From the NCBI RefSeq assembly GCF_018812025.1, contig NC_063057.1, positions 16,113,963 to 16,177,962 on the forward strand: DNA of 64,000 nt, given 5' to 3'. Numbering within the stretch: position 1 is the stretch's first letter; each line of letters begins with the position of its first letter. Made by a program: the position numbers and the translations under genes. Positions 13,596 to 30,409 of this stretch are shown one piece after another. Below the pieces are notes generated by a model. That model had not been told where the DNA came from. It saw only the letters and a list, made by a program, of their open reading frames with translations, and ran no database searches. The DNA is from Megalobrama amblycephala (taxonomy: Eukaryota > Chordata > Actinopteri > Cypriniformes > Xenocyprididae).

Positions 13596-16500
13596 GATTT
13601 GAGGGACAAGTTTTCCGTTTATGTCAAGTTTAGGCTTGCATTGATGAATAACATTGATGCTTCTACATCAATGTTATTCACCCATCTTTCCCCTCTGATT
13701 TTAGGGATGAGTTATGGGTAGGATTAGGTTTAGAGGTAGGAATTTTGGTAGGTAGGTTCAAACTGGAATTTTGTTCCAGGATCAACAAAATATGTTGATC
13801 CAGGAACATGTCTTACTTGGCAAAATCACAGTGACCATTGAGGCTTTGTGTTCCAGGTCGCTCTTTGGCATTGCAGGCCTTGTCAGGTTCCTCTGAGGGA
13901 GGTGAGGAGCCCTGGAGGCCCTTAATATTTGCTCAAGAAGTTCTGCATTCTGCACTCAGCATCTCTCAGGCCTCTGCCAACAGAGATTGCCAGCTCGAGG
14001 CTGATATCCTCTACTACACAGGTGATCAATAGGGAGTATTCTTGATATCTGGCCTATTATCTTGTGAAACAGTTGTGAATGGTTGATCATTTGTGTTTGC
14101 AGGAGTGGTGGGAAGACATCTAATTTCCATGCAAAAATCTGGACCCCAGGAAGTCCTAGAGGCCCTGTTTGGGTGTTTAACCACATTTAAGCACACTCAT
14201 TGCCAAAGCTTACGGTAAGTTGTTACACTAAAGCCCAAAGTATACTTCAGCCATCCGCATTCTGTGCTCGTCCATACACTGTCCGCGTGAAGTAATTTTC
14301 ACCATCAGGAGGGTCAGGGACTTTCGCGCACACCATCCGCATGCATTCTATGTCCACGCAGATGGTGCATGTACAACAGCGCATGTGTGAGTGACTTGAG
14401 CGATTGAAGAGAAAAAAAAATCCACTAGATGCGTGTGCTGAAGCCGTCTTTCCACGCTCATGGCTAAAGGAGTATTCTTTAAACGTCTCACGCATTCAAC
14501 TGTGTGTGAGACGTGCAAAATGAAGTATACCCGGGTCTTAATATTCTAATTCTATTCAAACAGGACTCAGATTTTTGTGTATGTGTGTATTTCAGATTGG
14601 CACATAGGTGCTACCTGGAAATGGCATTGATATACTTACAAGAGATCGAGCAGATTACCACTCCTCCTGGACATCTGACTCCTCCCCCATCACCAACACC
14701 TGACGAGACCAGCAAGGTGCTGTGAAACGTGACAGAGTTTGAGTAGACAGCAGTCTATAAATGCATAAATATTATTAACAGCAGCGTTCATAATATTTAT
14801 GTATATAAATATTTCATATTGTAATATTTATGTATATGTGTGTGTGTATGTGATTTTTCTCAGGAAACAGTCAGAGAGACCTGCCAACTGCTCTACTGGA
14901 TTTGTTTGAGAATAGCTTTAAAGGTTTGAATGGACATCATCCACACATCTGTATGGAATGTGTTCAACATAAATTATTCATTCTTCTTTTATCCGTTTGC
15001 TTCGTAGATCTCAGAAGTTATTGGCAAGTATGGCCTTTCGCATGGATTCACTGGAGTAACTGAAGGCCCCGTCCCCCTTTCTTCAATAAAAGCCCTGCCT
15101 GACTTTGCATTGAATGATCTCTTCCACCCCTGTGGTAACCTTTAACACATTACTACTGAAAAAAAACACATTTATTTGAATAATAAATCTTTTTGTTAAA
15201 ACTTACTGGCCACCAAACTTTTAAACAGTAGTGTAAACGTATACGTGTTGATCTTATTGGCAGGGGGGCTAGAAAACCCTGAGAATTGTATCCCCAGTCC
15301 TGAAGCATTCATGGATGCTGAGCGTGAGAAAAACAGCAGGAAATGCCCTCAGCTGACCTGGGTTCATATGTCCCGCTACTACATGCACTTAATGAACCTT
15401 CTACAAGTCTCCTCACAGCCAGGTACAGCACAAGTAACTCTATTAAACTAGGTTATTCAATTCATTAATCAATCAATAAATCTACCCTTTGAAAGCATTT
15501 GTATTGTGTTTTGTTTATGTAATCTGGGCTTATACGATGGTGTAATTGGCTGTGTTATTCAGGTACAATGCATGGTGTTGATGGACTACTGTCCACGTCC
15601 GGTGACACCAAACTTGCTCTCAGACTCTCACAGTTGCACACCTTCTTCAGCCGTCACCAGCCATCTTACAGGGAGGAGTGGACCATTCCTGATCCCCCTG
15701 CAGCTCTAATACTGAAGCCTCAGCAAATACAGGTTCATATTCACACATTTATTACCATCTTAAAATGAAAAGAGAAAAAAATGAAAACATTGTTTCTCTT
15801 TCTTGACTTTGTGCCAGCACGATCAGCCCTTGCCAGATCTGTTCCCCTGGGCCAACACGGACATCCAGGAACTGATCATCCAGTGGTACAGACCCTGCTC
15901 AGAGGACAACACGGTAGTCAGACCCTCGTCCATTTCTGCTCGTCATTGTGTTTTCACAAATTATTTAAACAGTTTTTTATTTAGTCATTTTGAATATGCT
16001 TTTTATCTACAGTAACTATCCTTGTTTATGGATTAATTGGTTCTCTCTGTCAATGAACATCAGTTAAAATCACACTATATTTTTCAATTTTGGAAAAGGA
16101 AATTGTTTGGACCAAAAGAGCTGTATAGTCTGTTTCTATGATTATATAGTTCTTTATATAAGAATTTTATAACTATATATCTTTATATTGTATAGTTCTA
16201 GTTCCTAAGCAGCAGATTTGTGTTTGATCTCTTCAGATTCTTCTTCTGTTCACTGTGAATAAAGCTCCTATATCAGCAACGAACTCTACTGCAGACACAA
16301 TGGCTGCACTACAGGCTGGACAGAGAACAATCTGTTTGGACAGGTAGGTTCATGTATACAAAGAAAAACATAATACAGAAAAATTATTGTCTGACCTTTC
16401 ATGTTTCTGCTTATTTCATTTAAGTGGTAGTTATTACAAATCAATTTTCTCTTCTGGATTAACACACTGGCAGGATGAAGGCTGTTCATGCCCTACTGAG

Positions 16501-17570
16501 CTCAACATGTGTAGAGGCTGATGGGCATGTTTCATACTTCACCAGCTCAGCCTCCTCCTTCAGCTCAGAAGAGCAGAACAGAAAGGCTACCTCCACCCCA
16601 CATCATCAGGTCTCTCTGAGCCCTAAATTGTCATGATGTACCTTTAGTCAAACCCTAAATGTTGAATACACTGTATCAACCTCTTGCAATGGTTTCTTAT
16701 AGGACATGCTTTTGGAGAAGGCCAAACATGTCTGCACTGAGATCAGGAATTTATTGAAGCCTGATTTCAATTCAGCACCCGTCACAGAGGTGAAGTATTA
16801 CAGACATGTTTACTGTCATTTTAGAATAATTTATATACTATTATAGTATTTAATTTTATATTTTCAAATTGCATTATAATTTAATTTTAGTTGTTCTTTT
16901 GTCATTTTATTAAAATTTTGTTTTTTAGATTTCTATTTAGCTTTATTAGTTTTTGTCATTTTAGTACTTAAATTTATTTCAGTTAGTTACCAAGGTGTTT
17001 CTTAATTTTAGAATGAAGCTTTTCATCTAATATTCATATATATATTTACTTACTTAAGCTATATTTCAATTAAAGGGATATTTCACCTAAAAATGAAAAT
17101 TCTGTTATCATTTTCTCACCCTCAAGTTGTTCCAAACCTGTATGAATTTCTTTCTTCTGCTGAACACAAAACAAGATATTTTTAAAAATATGGGTAACCA
17201 AACAGTTGATGTTCCTCATTGACTTCCATAGCATGGAGAAATAAAAAAATACTATGGAAGTCAATGGGGACCATCAACTGTTTGGTTACCGACATTCTTC
17301 AAAATATCGTTTTATGTTCAGCAGAAGATAGAAATTCATAGAATTTTCATTTTTAGGTGAAATATCTCTTTAAGTTTTAGGTCAACAACAACACTGATTC
17401 TAAACATGTGTTTGTGATTCTGTCTCTTATGTTTGATTATACCAATGCAGAAGCCCTTTGACTCAAGCATGCAGACTCTTCAGAACCTGGAACGCTGCTT
17501 TAATCCTGCAACAGGTGGCATGCTACAAGATACAGTCCTCATCACATGGTTCCTCTCTCTTCTGAGTTAA
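798..17570 (+). CDS. cfap54: Cilia- and flagella-associated protein 54-like, C-terminal 40 exons (partial)
   Basis: Exons: 798-890, 985-1111, 1188-1284, 1396-1481, 1741-1926, 2112-2296, 2990-3168, 3258-3470, 3753-3946, 4092-4227, 4386-4491, 4629-4784, 6208-6411, 6507-6594, 7143-7313, 7387-7453, 7559-7744, 7857-7943, 8055-8177, 8605-8658, 8759-8909, 8994-9112, 9352-9503, 10381-10510, 12190-12352, 12434-12594, 12689-12835, 13051-13168, 13857-14021, 14103-14214, 14596-14716, 14864-14923, 15008-15134, 15264-15422, 15563-15732, 15818-15913, 16237-16343, 16474-16609, 16703-16789, 17451-17570. Each was placed from AG/GT borders. Total is 5339 nt; after two leading bases that is exactly 1778 codons plus TAA, which supports the set. 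The protein is soluble and helix-rich, with TPR-like Leu/Ala patterns (LELLYYQAKWESLAHLALLF near exon 9), an acidic Ser-rich linker in exon 7 and a Pro-rich patch in exon 31. No signal peptide or membrane segment is seen. CFAP54 belongs to the C1d projection of the ciliary central pair with CFAP46, CFAP74 and CFAP221. The name comes from recalled similarity and size (human about 3100 residues, so roughly the C-terminal 57 percent is here). CFAP46 or another giant axonemal protein is the alternative. The N-terminus is off the window. Confidence 0.7.
1500..1700. repeat. MITE fragment ('GACCCCAAACTTTTGAATGGTAG' family)
   Basis: Intronic remnant ending in a diverged form of the family end (CTGACCTCAAACTTCAGAATGGTAG). 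It carries the family body 'tttaatgcatcc..', 'gtctttatt..cacttttgatcaatg'. It lies between exons 1396-1481 and 1741-1926. Confidence 0.5.
2333..2930. repeat. MITE of the AAAGTTTGGGGTCAG family, with internal microsatellite
   Basis: Left end is a diverged 'GGTTTGGACTCGGTAAGA'; right end is 'CTGACCCCAAACTTTTGAATGG'. The body carries the hallmark blocks 'TTATTCCTGTGAT', 'GAATTTTCAGCATCATTACTC' and 'CACATGATCCTTCAGAAATC'. A (TA)n then (ATT)n tract has expanded inside it. It fills much of the intron between exons ending 2296 and starting 2990. Confidence 0.7.
2501..2595. repeat. (TA)n followed by (ATT)n microsatellite
   Basis: About 36 uninterrupted TA units followed by about seven ATT units, inside the intronic MITE. 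Confidence 0.97.
4805..5131. repeat. MITE left half, interrupted by TTAA element
   Basis: It starts 'AAGTTTGGGGTCAGTGAGAT' and carries 'ATTCAGCAAGGATGCATTAA', 'GATTTCTGAAGGATCATGTG' and 'GCTGAAAATTCAGCT', all diagnostic of the family. It stops at the TTAA where the next element begins, which suggests the TTAA element landed in it. Confidence 0.7.
5132..6089. mobile_element. Non-autonomous TTAA-flanked DNA element, 958 bp
   Basis: Bounded by TTAA at 5132-5135 and 6086-6089, with inverted ends AAAGGTGCCCTAGAA / AAAGGTGCTGTAGAA. It has no open frame of note. A close relative in reverse orientation lies at 36360-37315. TTAA duplication on both sides suggests a piggyBac-type mobiliser (inference). 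It sits in the cfap54 intron between exons 4629-4784 and 6208-6411 and makes up most of that intron. Features in both copies include a short palindrome around 5310-5323 (GACTGTTACGTAACAGTC). Confidence 0.8.
6625..7055. repeat. Intronic MITE, AAAGTTTGGGGTCAG family
   Basis: It contains 'TTCACCAAGGCTGCG', 'TTATTCCTGTGATGTCAAAA', 'CATGATCCTTCAGAAATC' and a diverged right end 'AATGACCCCAAATTATTGAACG'. It lies between the exons ending 6594 and starting 7143. Confidence 0.7.
8400..8535. repeat. MITE 3' fragment
   Basis: Only the end survives: 'TTTTTGATCAAATAAATGCAGC', then 'AGTCTTACTGACCCCAAACT' and 'TTTGAATGGTAGCGAGTATA'. Intronic. Confidence 0.6.
9590..10310. repeat. Intronic MITE interrupted by a second repeat at 9752-10015
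   Basis: The outer parts (9600-9750 and 10016-10310) carry MITE blocks such as 'AGCAAGGAAGCATTAAATTG', 'CAGCATATTAGAATGATTTC', 'GGATCATGTGACACTGAAGA' and the end 'CCCCCAAACTTTTGAATAGTA'. Confidence 0.6.
9752..10015. repeat. Dispersed fish repeat (SINE-like or DNA-element piece) inserted in MITE
   Basis: The segment with 'GGCCAAGTATGGTAACCCAT', 'GAGCAGTGGGCAGCCATTTT', 'GGCGCCCGGGGAGTGATTGG' and 'TCAAGGACACCTCAG' is a motif set recalled from many teleost genomes. The exact class is not decided here. It interrupts the MITE at 9590-10310. Confidence 0.5.
10531..12109 (+). mobile_element. Tc1-like transposon copy 1 (1575 bp plus TA duplication) in cfap54 intron
   Basis: The element runs 10533-12107 between TA dinucleotides at 10531-10532 and 12108-12109. 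The ends are inverted: CAAACCCGATCCC...AAGTTGGGACACTGT on the left and its complement on the right. Each end holds an inner copy of the AAAAAAGTTGGGAC motif (10722-10748 left; about 11894-11916 right). That is the IR/DR arrangement known from Tc1-like fish elements such as Sleeping Beauty. It carries one broken transposase gene. It is intronic and in the same direction as cfap54. Confidence 0.93.
10885..11881 (+). pseudogene. Tc1-like transposase, broken copy
   Basis: Starts at the ATG of MGRGSPIPPM. The N-terminal part is a paired-like helix-turn-helix (KGVSQRKIAKSL...SSSTVHNIIQRF), followed by a basic GRKT linker, a second DNA-binding helix region and the DDE domain: WSDKSKFE (first Asp), QHDNARPH (second Asp), SPIEN (Glu). 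Breaks: in-frame TGA at 11152-11154; loss of 21 nt between the second Asp and Glu (spacing 27 instead of 34 residues), after SITTSWL; one extra base near 11710 that shifts the frame; and a further TGA near 11733 in the restored frame. The C-terminal stop would be TAG at 11879-11881. It cannot make active transposase as it stands. Confidence 0.92.
13460..13836. mobile_element. MITE with 45-bp inverted ends, containing (CAAT)n
   Basis: The left end 13460-13504 (GGTCACCGTGATTTTGCCAA...) is matched by its inverted complement at 13792-13836 (...TTGGCAAAATCACAGTGACC). There is also internal partial symmetry around GTTGATCC. There is no coding capacity. The right end lies only 20 bp before the cfap54 exon at 13857. 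Confidence 0.88.
13530..13595. repeat. (CAAT)n tetranucleotide microsatellite
   Basis: About 16 tandem copies of a four-base AATC/CAAT unit inside the MITE. An apparent reading frame through it gives only Ser-Ile-Asn-Gln repeats and is not a gene. Confidence 0.96.
17070..17373. mobile_element. TTAA palindromic MITE (304 bp) in last cfap54 intron
   Basis: TTAA at 17070-17073 and 17370-17373 with inverted ends AAAGGGATATTTCACCTAAA / AAAGAGATATTTCACCTAAA. The two halves are largely complementary (for example 'CTGAACACAAAACAAGATAT' against '...ATCGTTTTATGTTCAGCAGA'). It ends 77 bp before the terminal exon. Confidence 0.88.
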
Positions 17571-17673
17571 AACCTGCTGCCTTGATCTGCCCTGGATCGG
17601 CAAGATAAAACAAAATACCCAAACTACACATTTAATATGCTATAAAAATATTTTAATGTTTTATTTAACTACA

Positions 17674-17679
17674 AATAAA
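17674..17679 (+). promoter_or_regulatory. Candidate poly(A) signal for cfap54
   Basis: AATAAA 104 bp downstream of the cfap54 stop codon; the first canonical hexamer after it on the plus strand. Confidence 0.6.
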
Positions 17680-17861
17680 GAGGAAAGCACTAAAATATTT
17701 ATTAATTTATTCATTTTTGTTGAAAGACAGATGTGAATGTCAGCAAAAGCTTTTTTTTTTTCCTTTTTACATTTTTTTACACCAGTATCCGCATACTCTT
17801 CATATTTCCCTTCTGAGGTTCAGTTCACTTTAAATACTGTAGCTCATCTGATGTAGGATAT

Positions 17862-17867
17862 TTTATT
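17862..17867 (-). promoter_or_regulatory. Candidate poly(A) signal for rint1
   Basis: AATAAA on the minus strand (TTTATT on plus), about 90 bp past the rint1 stop codon. A second minus-strand AATAAA lies at 17698-17703, close to the cfap54 signal. Use of either is inferred from position only. Confidence 0.5.
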
Positions 17868-17957
17868 CATTCATATCTGGAGTATGAGAAGTGTTTTAGT
17901 GCTTGGTAAGCATCCTTAATGCTGCTTTGGGTGAATTAGGGATTGGTGCGATCATTA

Positions 17958-24911
<6,954 letters not shown>

Positions 24912-25021
24912 GTCATCTGTGGATTTTGTCTCAGCGGCTCCCTCTAGTGGCAGGAAAATGCTACTGATATGATTATTAGTAGTACTAACTACCTCTGTCC
25001 CTTATGATCGATGTTATGATT
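24912..25021 (-). promoter_or_regulatory. rint1 5' UTR / promoter-proximal sequence
   Basis: Only 110 bp of apparently unique DNA separates the first rint1 ATG from a palindromic MITE. It includes an ACGTCA-like CRE half-site just upstream of the ATG (near 24914-24920). No TATA box is evident. This promoter assignment is based on position only; the true start site could lie inside or beyond the MITE. Confidence 0.35.
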
Positions 25022-25859
25022 TTAAAGGGTTAGTTCACCAAAAAAAGGAAATTCTGTCATTTATTACTTACCCTCATGCCGTTCCACACCCGTAAGACCT
25101 TCATTCATCTTCAGAACACAAATTAAGATATTTTTGTTGAAATCTGATGGCTCAGTGAGGCCTGCATAGCCAGCAATGACATTTCCTCCCTCAAGATCCA
25201 TAAAGGCACTAAAAACATATTTAAATCAGTTCATGTGAGTACAGTGGCTCAATATTATTATTATAAAGCGACGAGAATATTGGTGCGCCAAAAAAATAAA
25301 TAAATAAATAAATAATGACTTATTTAGTGATGGCCGATTTCAAAACACTGCTTCAGGAAGCATTGGATCATAAATGAATCAGCGTGTCGAATCAGCTGAG
25401 AATATTTTTGGAGCGCCAAAAACAACAAAATAACGACTATGTCAAACTGCCAACGGCTGAAATCACGTGACTTTGGCGCTCTGAACAGCTGATTCGACAC
25501 GCTGATTCATTTATGATCCAATGCTTCCTGAAGGTGTGTTTTGAAATCGGCCATCACTAAATAAGTCATTATTTATTTTTATTTATTTTTTGGCTCACCA
25601 ATATTCTCGTTGCTTTATAATATTAATGTTGAACCACTGTACTCACATGAACTGATTTAAATATGTTTTTAGTTCATTAATGGATCTTGAGAGAGGAAAT
25701 GTCATTGCTGTCTATGTAGGCCTCACGGAGCCATCGGATTTCATCAAAAATATCTTAATTTGTGTTCCGAAGATTAACAAAGGTCTTACGGGTGTGGAAC
25801 GACATGAGGGTAAGTAATAAATTACAGAATTTTCATTTTTGGGTGAACTAACCCTTTAA
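25022..25859. mobile_element. TTAA palindromic MITE (838 bp) upstream of rint1
   Basis: TTAA at 25022-25025 and 25856-25859 with inverted ends AAAGGGTTAGTTCACC. The halves are complementary over long stretches: 'ATTTAGTGATGGCCGATTTC' near 25322 pairs with 'GAAATCGGCCATCACTAAAT' near 25542, and 'GAATCAGCGTGTCGAATCAG' pairs with 'CTGATTCGACACGCTGATTC'. It would fold into one long hairpin. Confidence 0.92.
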
Positions 25860-27417
25860 CACCTGAGCACAGGTTATATATTTTTTCTCTTTTACTTCAG
25901 CTAAAATAGTAACAAAAATGCTTGTTCAGACCTTTTCATTTACACAAACTAGGGCTGTCAATGCACATTAATTCATTAAATGATATGATAAATGATAATA
26001 ATCATGATAAAATAATAACAAATCATGATTTTAAGACATTGTACTGTTTTTGGATTTAAAAAAAAATTAACAAAGCTGTTCTTACGCAGCATTTGACAGA
26101 AGTTGACCTTGAGATACCTATATTTTAGCAGACATATTATTATGTTTTATTTGAATATAATTTAAAATATTCATTCAATTTATTTGAAAGTAATGTTTAA
26201 ACGTGAAATATTTTTAATTGTGACATTTGGACCACGCGTTCTGGTTTATGAATCTTAATATACGTAATCACGTAACTCAACACGTAATGAAAACCGTTGG
26301 GCGACGTAATCTAATTAATATTCATGAGCTCAACCTTCGACGTTGTTTATGGCGTTTCTGATTTCACTAACTGTCACTAGCAGCATTTATTTCACAACAA
26401 ATCGACATTTATGTGTTTAGAAACCTGTATTTGCTAAATTATCACCATATGGATGGAACAAAAGTCTAAAACAACGTAGAGACGACAGCTTTAAGACAGC
26501 TGTCTTAAGTAACAACGGCGTGAATAATGGCTATGAGATTGATGCGTCTATTTTTATTAAGCTAGTAGCATAAAATAAAAACATCGCTGCAGAGGTGCCT
26601 CTATATTTACATTTCATTAGTTGCCAAACATATGCTTTGTGCGTTACTACATTGATAACATTAGCTTGCGTGCAAGCAACGTAGACACTACTGTCACCAA
26701 GTTTAGTGCTGCAAAAGCATTTATACAGTATTTCATGTCATTTCCTAGTATTGTGGTCGTGCAAAAGACATAAATCGCCCAAACTGTTATTTCTTGGCTC
26801 ATTTAGTCGCAGGAGGCGCTGGCATAAGTGCCTGCAGGCCTCTTTGATACACTGTGCTGGTTTGAGGTTTCCTGACATGACTCTGACAGGGCTCTGCTTG
26901 CCTTGGATGGCAGAAAGGACATAAGTTGTTAAGGATCTTGAGGTTTCAGAGGGTTTGCCAAAGTCAATTCTGGCCTGAGCAGCAGCTGTATGTAGTTTTT
27001 TTTTAACTGGCACGTTATACCAGTCCAGCTTAGCATGGCAGTCAGCATCACACAGTGCCTTCAAGTTTATGTATAGCACCCTAAAATACCCCTGGACCCC
27101 TTTCTTCTGTAACAGTGCCCAGATGAATACTGGTGAGTCTGTTGTTTTTGGGATAATAAAATAAAAATACATAGACATGCACACTTGCACAGTTATAATT
27201 TTTATTAATAACATTTTGTTTTACTATGTTTTAAAATAATGATTAGTAGTAGTATAAATGTGTGTATTTTAAAAATATTAATTGTATATTATTTAATAAT
27301 TTTTCAAATAATGTAAATATATGTTTTCAAATATTAATTGTGTATTATTATTATTCATAAAAGTGTCTATATATGTGTTTATTTTTAAAATGTTAATGAA
27401 TAATAATAAATAATATA
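25860..27417. other. Intergenic, no identified gene
   Basis: AT-rich to about 26220, then a more mixed stretch (26220-26700) with several ACGTAA/CGTAAT motifs. The possible coding-like segment at 26738-27214 is listed separately. From 27180 to 27417 it is AT-rich low-complexity sequence. Confidence 0.6.
26738..27214 (-). other. Unidentified open reading frame, possible pseudogene or element-derived exon
   Basis: A 158-codon frame on the minus strand. Its middle part (about 27080-26790) has protein-like composition (for example LCDADCHAKLDWYNVP, AAAQARIDFGKPSETSRSL, SPVRVMSGNLKPAQCIKEAC, CQRLLRLNEP), while both ends read like non-coding DNA. I do not recognise the family. It could be a fragment of an old transposon or gene. 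No convincing promoter or splice partners were found. Confidence 0.25.
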
Positions 27418-27733
27418 TACATTGTCCTCCAAAAGTTTGGAAACACCCCTGGCAAAGTATGGTTTTGGACGATATCAGCATAAATCCTTAAAATTTTTTG
27501 GTGCAAATACATTAAAGTAACTTGACATTATCATTGAAGACCAGCAATAATAATTTTCATTTTGATTACATAATAATGGCATTATATACATGTCAAAGTC
27601 AGACATGCCTCTTTGCCAGCTGTGATGCCTGGTTACTGAAGTTGTATGATGCACTAATTAAAAAGGATTTATGCCAATATTGTCCAAAACCCCACTTTTC
27701 TAGGGCGTTTCCAAACTTTTGGAGGGCAGTGTA
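27418..27733. mobile_element. Tc1-type MITE 'CACTGCCCTCCAAAAGTTTGG', 316-bp internally shortened copy
   Basis: Ends ACATTGTCCTCCAAAAGTTTGG and complement, with TA at 27418-27419 and 27732-27733. The inner sequence matches the right part of the element at 23873-24438 in reverse orientation, so it is an internal-deletion derivative of the same family. Confidence 0.85.
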
Positions 27734-27903
27734 TATACAGTATATTCATATGTGTGTGTATTTTTTAAAATATTCATGTTTTTCTTGCTAGTTCATGATG
27801 ACCAATCGAATCACCTAAATAACTTAAAGGCATTTGTAACATATCTGCATTTTCAAACTTTCAGATGGAAATTAAAAATGAGTCAAGTCAAATGTACTAT
27901 AGC

Positions 27904-28844
27904 TACAGTACAGTCCAAAAGTTTGGAACCACTAAGATTTTTAATGTTTTTAAAAGAAGTTTCGTCTGCTCACCAAGGCTACATTTATTTAATTAAAAAT
28001 ACAGTAAAAAACAGTAATATTGTAAAATATTATCACAATTTAAAATAACTGTGTACTATTTAAATATATTTGACAAAGTAATTTATTCCTGTGATGCAAA
28101 GCTGAATTTTCAGCATCGTTACTCCAGTCTTCAGTGTCACATGATCCTTCAGAAATCATTCTAATATGCTGATTTGCTGCTCAATAAACATTTATGATTA
28201 TTTTCAATGTTGAAAACAGTTGTGTACTTTTTTTTTCAGGATTTCTTGATGAATAGAAAGTTCAAAAGAACAGCATTTATCTGAAATACAAAGCTTCTGT
28301 AGCATTATACACTACCGTTCAAAAGTTTGGGGTCAGTAAGAATTTTTATTTTTATTTTTTTGAAAAGAAATTAAAGAAATGAATACTTTTATTCAGCAAG
28401 GATGCATTAAATCAATCAAAAGTGGCAGTAAAGACATTTATAATGTTACAAAAGATTAGATTTCAGATAAACACTGTTCTTTTGAACTTTCTATTCATCA
28501 AATAATCCTGAAAAAAAATATTGTACACAAATATTTTGTACAATTGTACACATTAAATGTTTCTTGAGCAGCAAATCAGCATATTAGAATGATTTCTGAA
28601 GGATCATGTGACACTGAAGACTGGAGTAACGATGCTGAAAATTCAGCTTTGCATCACAGGAATAAATTACTTTGTGAAATATATTCAAATAGAAAACAGT
28701 TATTTTAAATTGTAATAATATTTCACAATATTACTGGTTTTTACTGTATTTTTAATTAAATAAATGTAGCCTTGGTGAGCAGACGAAACTTCTTTTAAAA
28801 ACATTAAAAATCTTAGTGGTTCCAAACTTTTGGACTGTACTGTA
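27904..28844. mobile_element. 941-bp palindromic MITE, copy 1
   Basis: TA at 27904-27905 and 28843-28844. The ends CAGTACAGTCCAAAAGTTTGG are inverted. The outer arms are near-complements (CGTCTGCTCACCAAGGCTAC near 27965 against GTAGCCTTGGTGAGCAGACG near 28767). The middle (28312-28345) holds a second MITE end, CACTACCGTTCAAAAGTTTG. A copy of the same length, in reverse orientation, lies at 32779-33719. Confidence 0.92.
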
Positions 28845-29627
28845 TGTGCGGTTATAGTCAGGGGAGGGCGCAAACAAGAACATTGTCCCGGGACTGTTGA
28901 TGAGCATAGCCTTTTCATTTAATCCCTGGGGGAAAGGCGGCTCACACATGAAAGTTTGGTCCCGGGCCCTGAGTATTTTATTGACAACCTTGGTCTCAAA
29001 GTGTGACCCTCCCAGCCTGAGTCAGGGAGTGAAGCTGAGCAGCCCAGGAAAATATGAATCGACCAGGGAGAAGGGACTGTTCCATTCCAAAACCAAATCA
29101 GCCCCTTTTGTAATCTCAAGCTGCTATTAGATGCTATCAGGTGTATTTATTTAGTAAAGAATGTGGGTGGCCAGTGTTAGTCAGGACTAACCTGAGGTTG
29201 ATATATCATTATGTCTGTCACCATCCTTGTTGTTGAAACAGGTTTTTTGATCCAACTGTGAGATAAAGGTCAAACAGTCTTTTATTGTTATGTTTTTGTC
29301 ATGTACAAATCTCATGTTTTTTTTTTGTTGGTTTTTTTTTTAAACAGGAACCATATGCATGTTATGGAGCCAAATGCACCATCGTAAGGTACAGTAATCT
29401 CTTTCACTAAAGGACAAAGGTCATAGCAATACAAACATCCAGCAGCACTCCATAATCCCACATTAAAGCCTGTCTGTGGAGTATCAAGAGTGCCTCTGAA
29501 TGCTTCAAAGTGGCAGTGGGTGACCAGCAAAGTTAGCACTATTCAGAACAGATCTGGGAGCATGTTTTTCCCACATTCCTCACCCAGCTGTTTGTGTGTG
29601 AATAGAGAGGCTGCACAAGTTTGCGTG

Positions 29628-29630
<3 letters not shown>

Positions 29631-29687
<57 letters not shown>
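29631..29687. repeat. (GT)n microsatellite
   Basis: About 28 uninterrupted GT units. Open frames reading Cys-Val or Thr-His repeats here are artefacts. Confidence 0.97.
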
Positions 29688-29864
29688 AGTGTCCTTGTGT
29701 GTCTGTTTTCCTGTGTCATAGCTTGGCATGCAAATATCACTGATTTAAGTACTTTTTAAGTTCTGTAACAATCCCTTATGTGTATGAATCAATGTTTAAC
29801 CCTCAGAGACACATGGAAGCATAACTTAGCAATTAAGTAATGCCTATTTACAGTAAATGTGCAC

Positions 29865-29867
<3 letters not shown>

Positions 29868-29896
<29 letters not shown>
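29868..29896. repeat. Poly(A) tract
   Basis: An uninterrupted run of about 29 A. It may be the tail of an old retrocopy, but no recognisable body lies upstream. Confidence 0.9.
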
Positions 29897-30409
29897 CGAG
29901 CAGAAAATTACCAGGACATTATCCAGTAATTTTATGGACATTTCTGTTAACCCTAAAACACAACGCAGTGAAGTTCAATATTAAAATACAGGTAAAACAC
30001 ATGTAATAAATAGGAAAAATCCTGTCAAATTAATACAGTACATTGTGCCCTATTTTTAAGTTTTTTTTCAGAGTGTGTTAAAATTACAACAGCAGCTCAC
30101 ATGTCTGAAATTCATTATAGCGACAAGGAAAACATCCTTAAATATAAAAAATCGTATTTTAATAAATAATAAAAAATTATATAAATTAGTATTATTATTA
30201 GATTTGCACTTTGCAATTAAATAATAGCCATATTATTCAATTAATGATAATGTAATAAATAATTTTAACCCATCTTTAGTGCAATTACAACAGCAGCTCA
30301 CACTCTTACATATATTAAAGCAACAAGCATAACATTTTTAAATATAGAAATATTGTCTCACATTTATTCTTGTTTTTTTGGGAGTAATAATAATAAATTA
30401 TTATTATTA

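Larger units (their letters stand above)
17571..17957. other. Convergent 3' UTR region between cfap54 and rint1
   Basis: The 387 bp separate the two stop codons of the tail-to-tail genes. It is AT-rich, with a poly(T) run near 17752-17761 and no repeat that I recognise. It must hold the 3' UTRs and poly(A) sites of both genes, so the transcripts may overlap. Confidence 0.75.
28845..30409. other. Intergenic, no gene seen
   Basis: It holds unremarkable sequence to about 29560, then a (GT)n tract, a poly(A) run and AT-rich DNA. I see no exon or recognisable element apart from those listed. Confidence 0.6.

Noticed and set aside
13458..13721. Open frame with Ser-Ile-Asn-Gln repeats
   Set aside because: It is read through the (CAAT)n microsatellite inside an intronic MITE.
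29490..29759. Frames with Cys-Val or Thr-His repeats
   Set aside because: Both arise from the (GT)n tract on the two strands.
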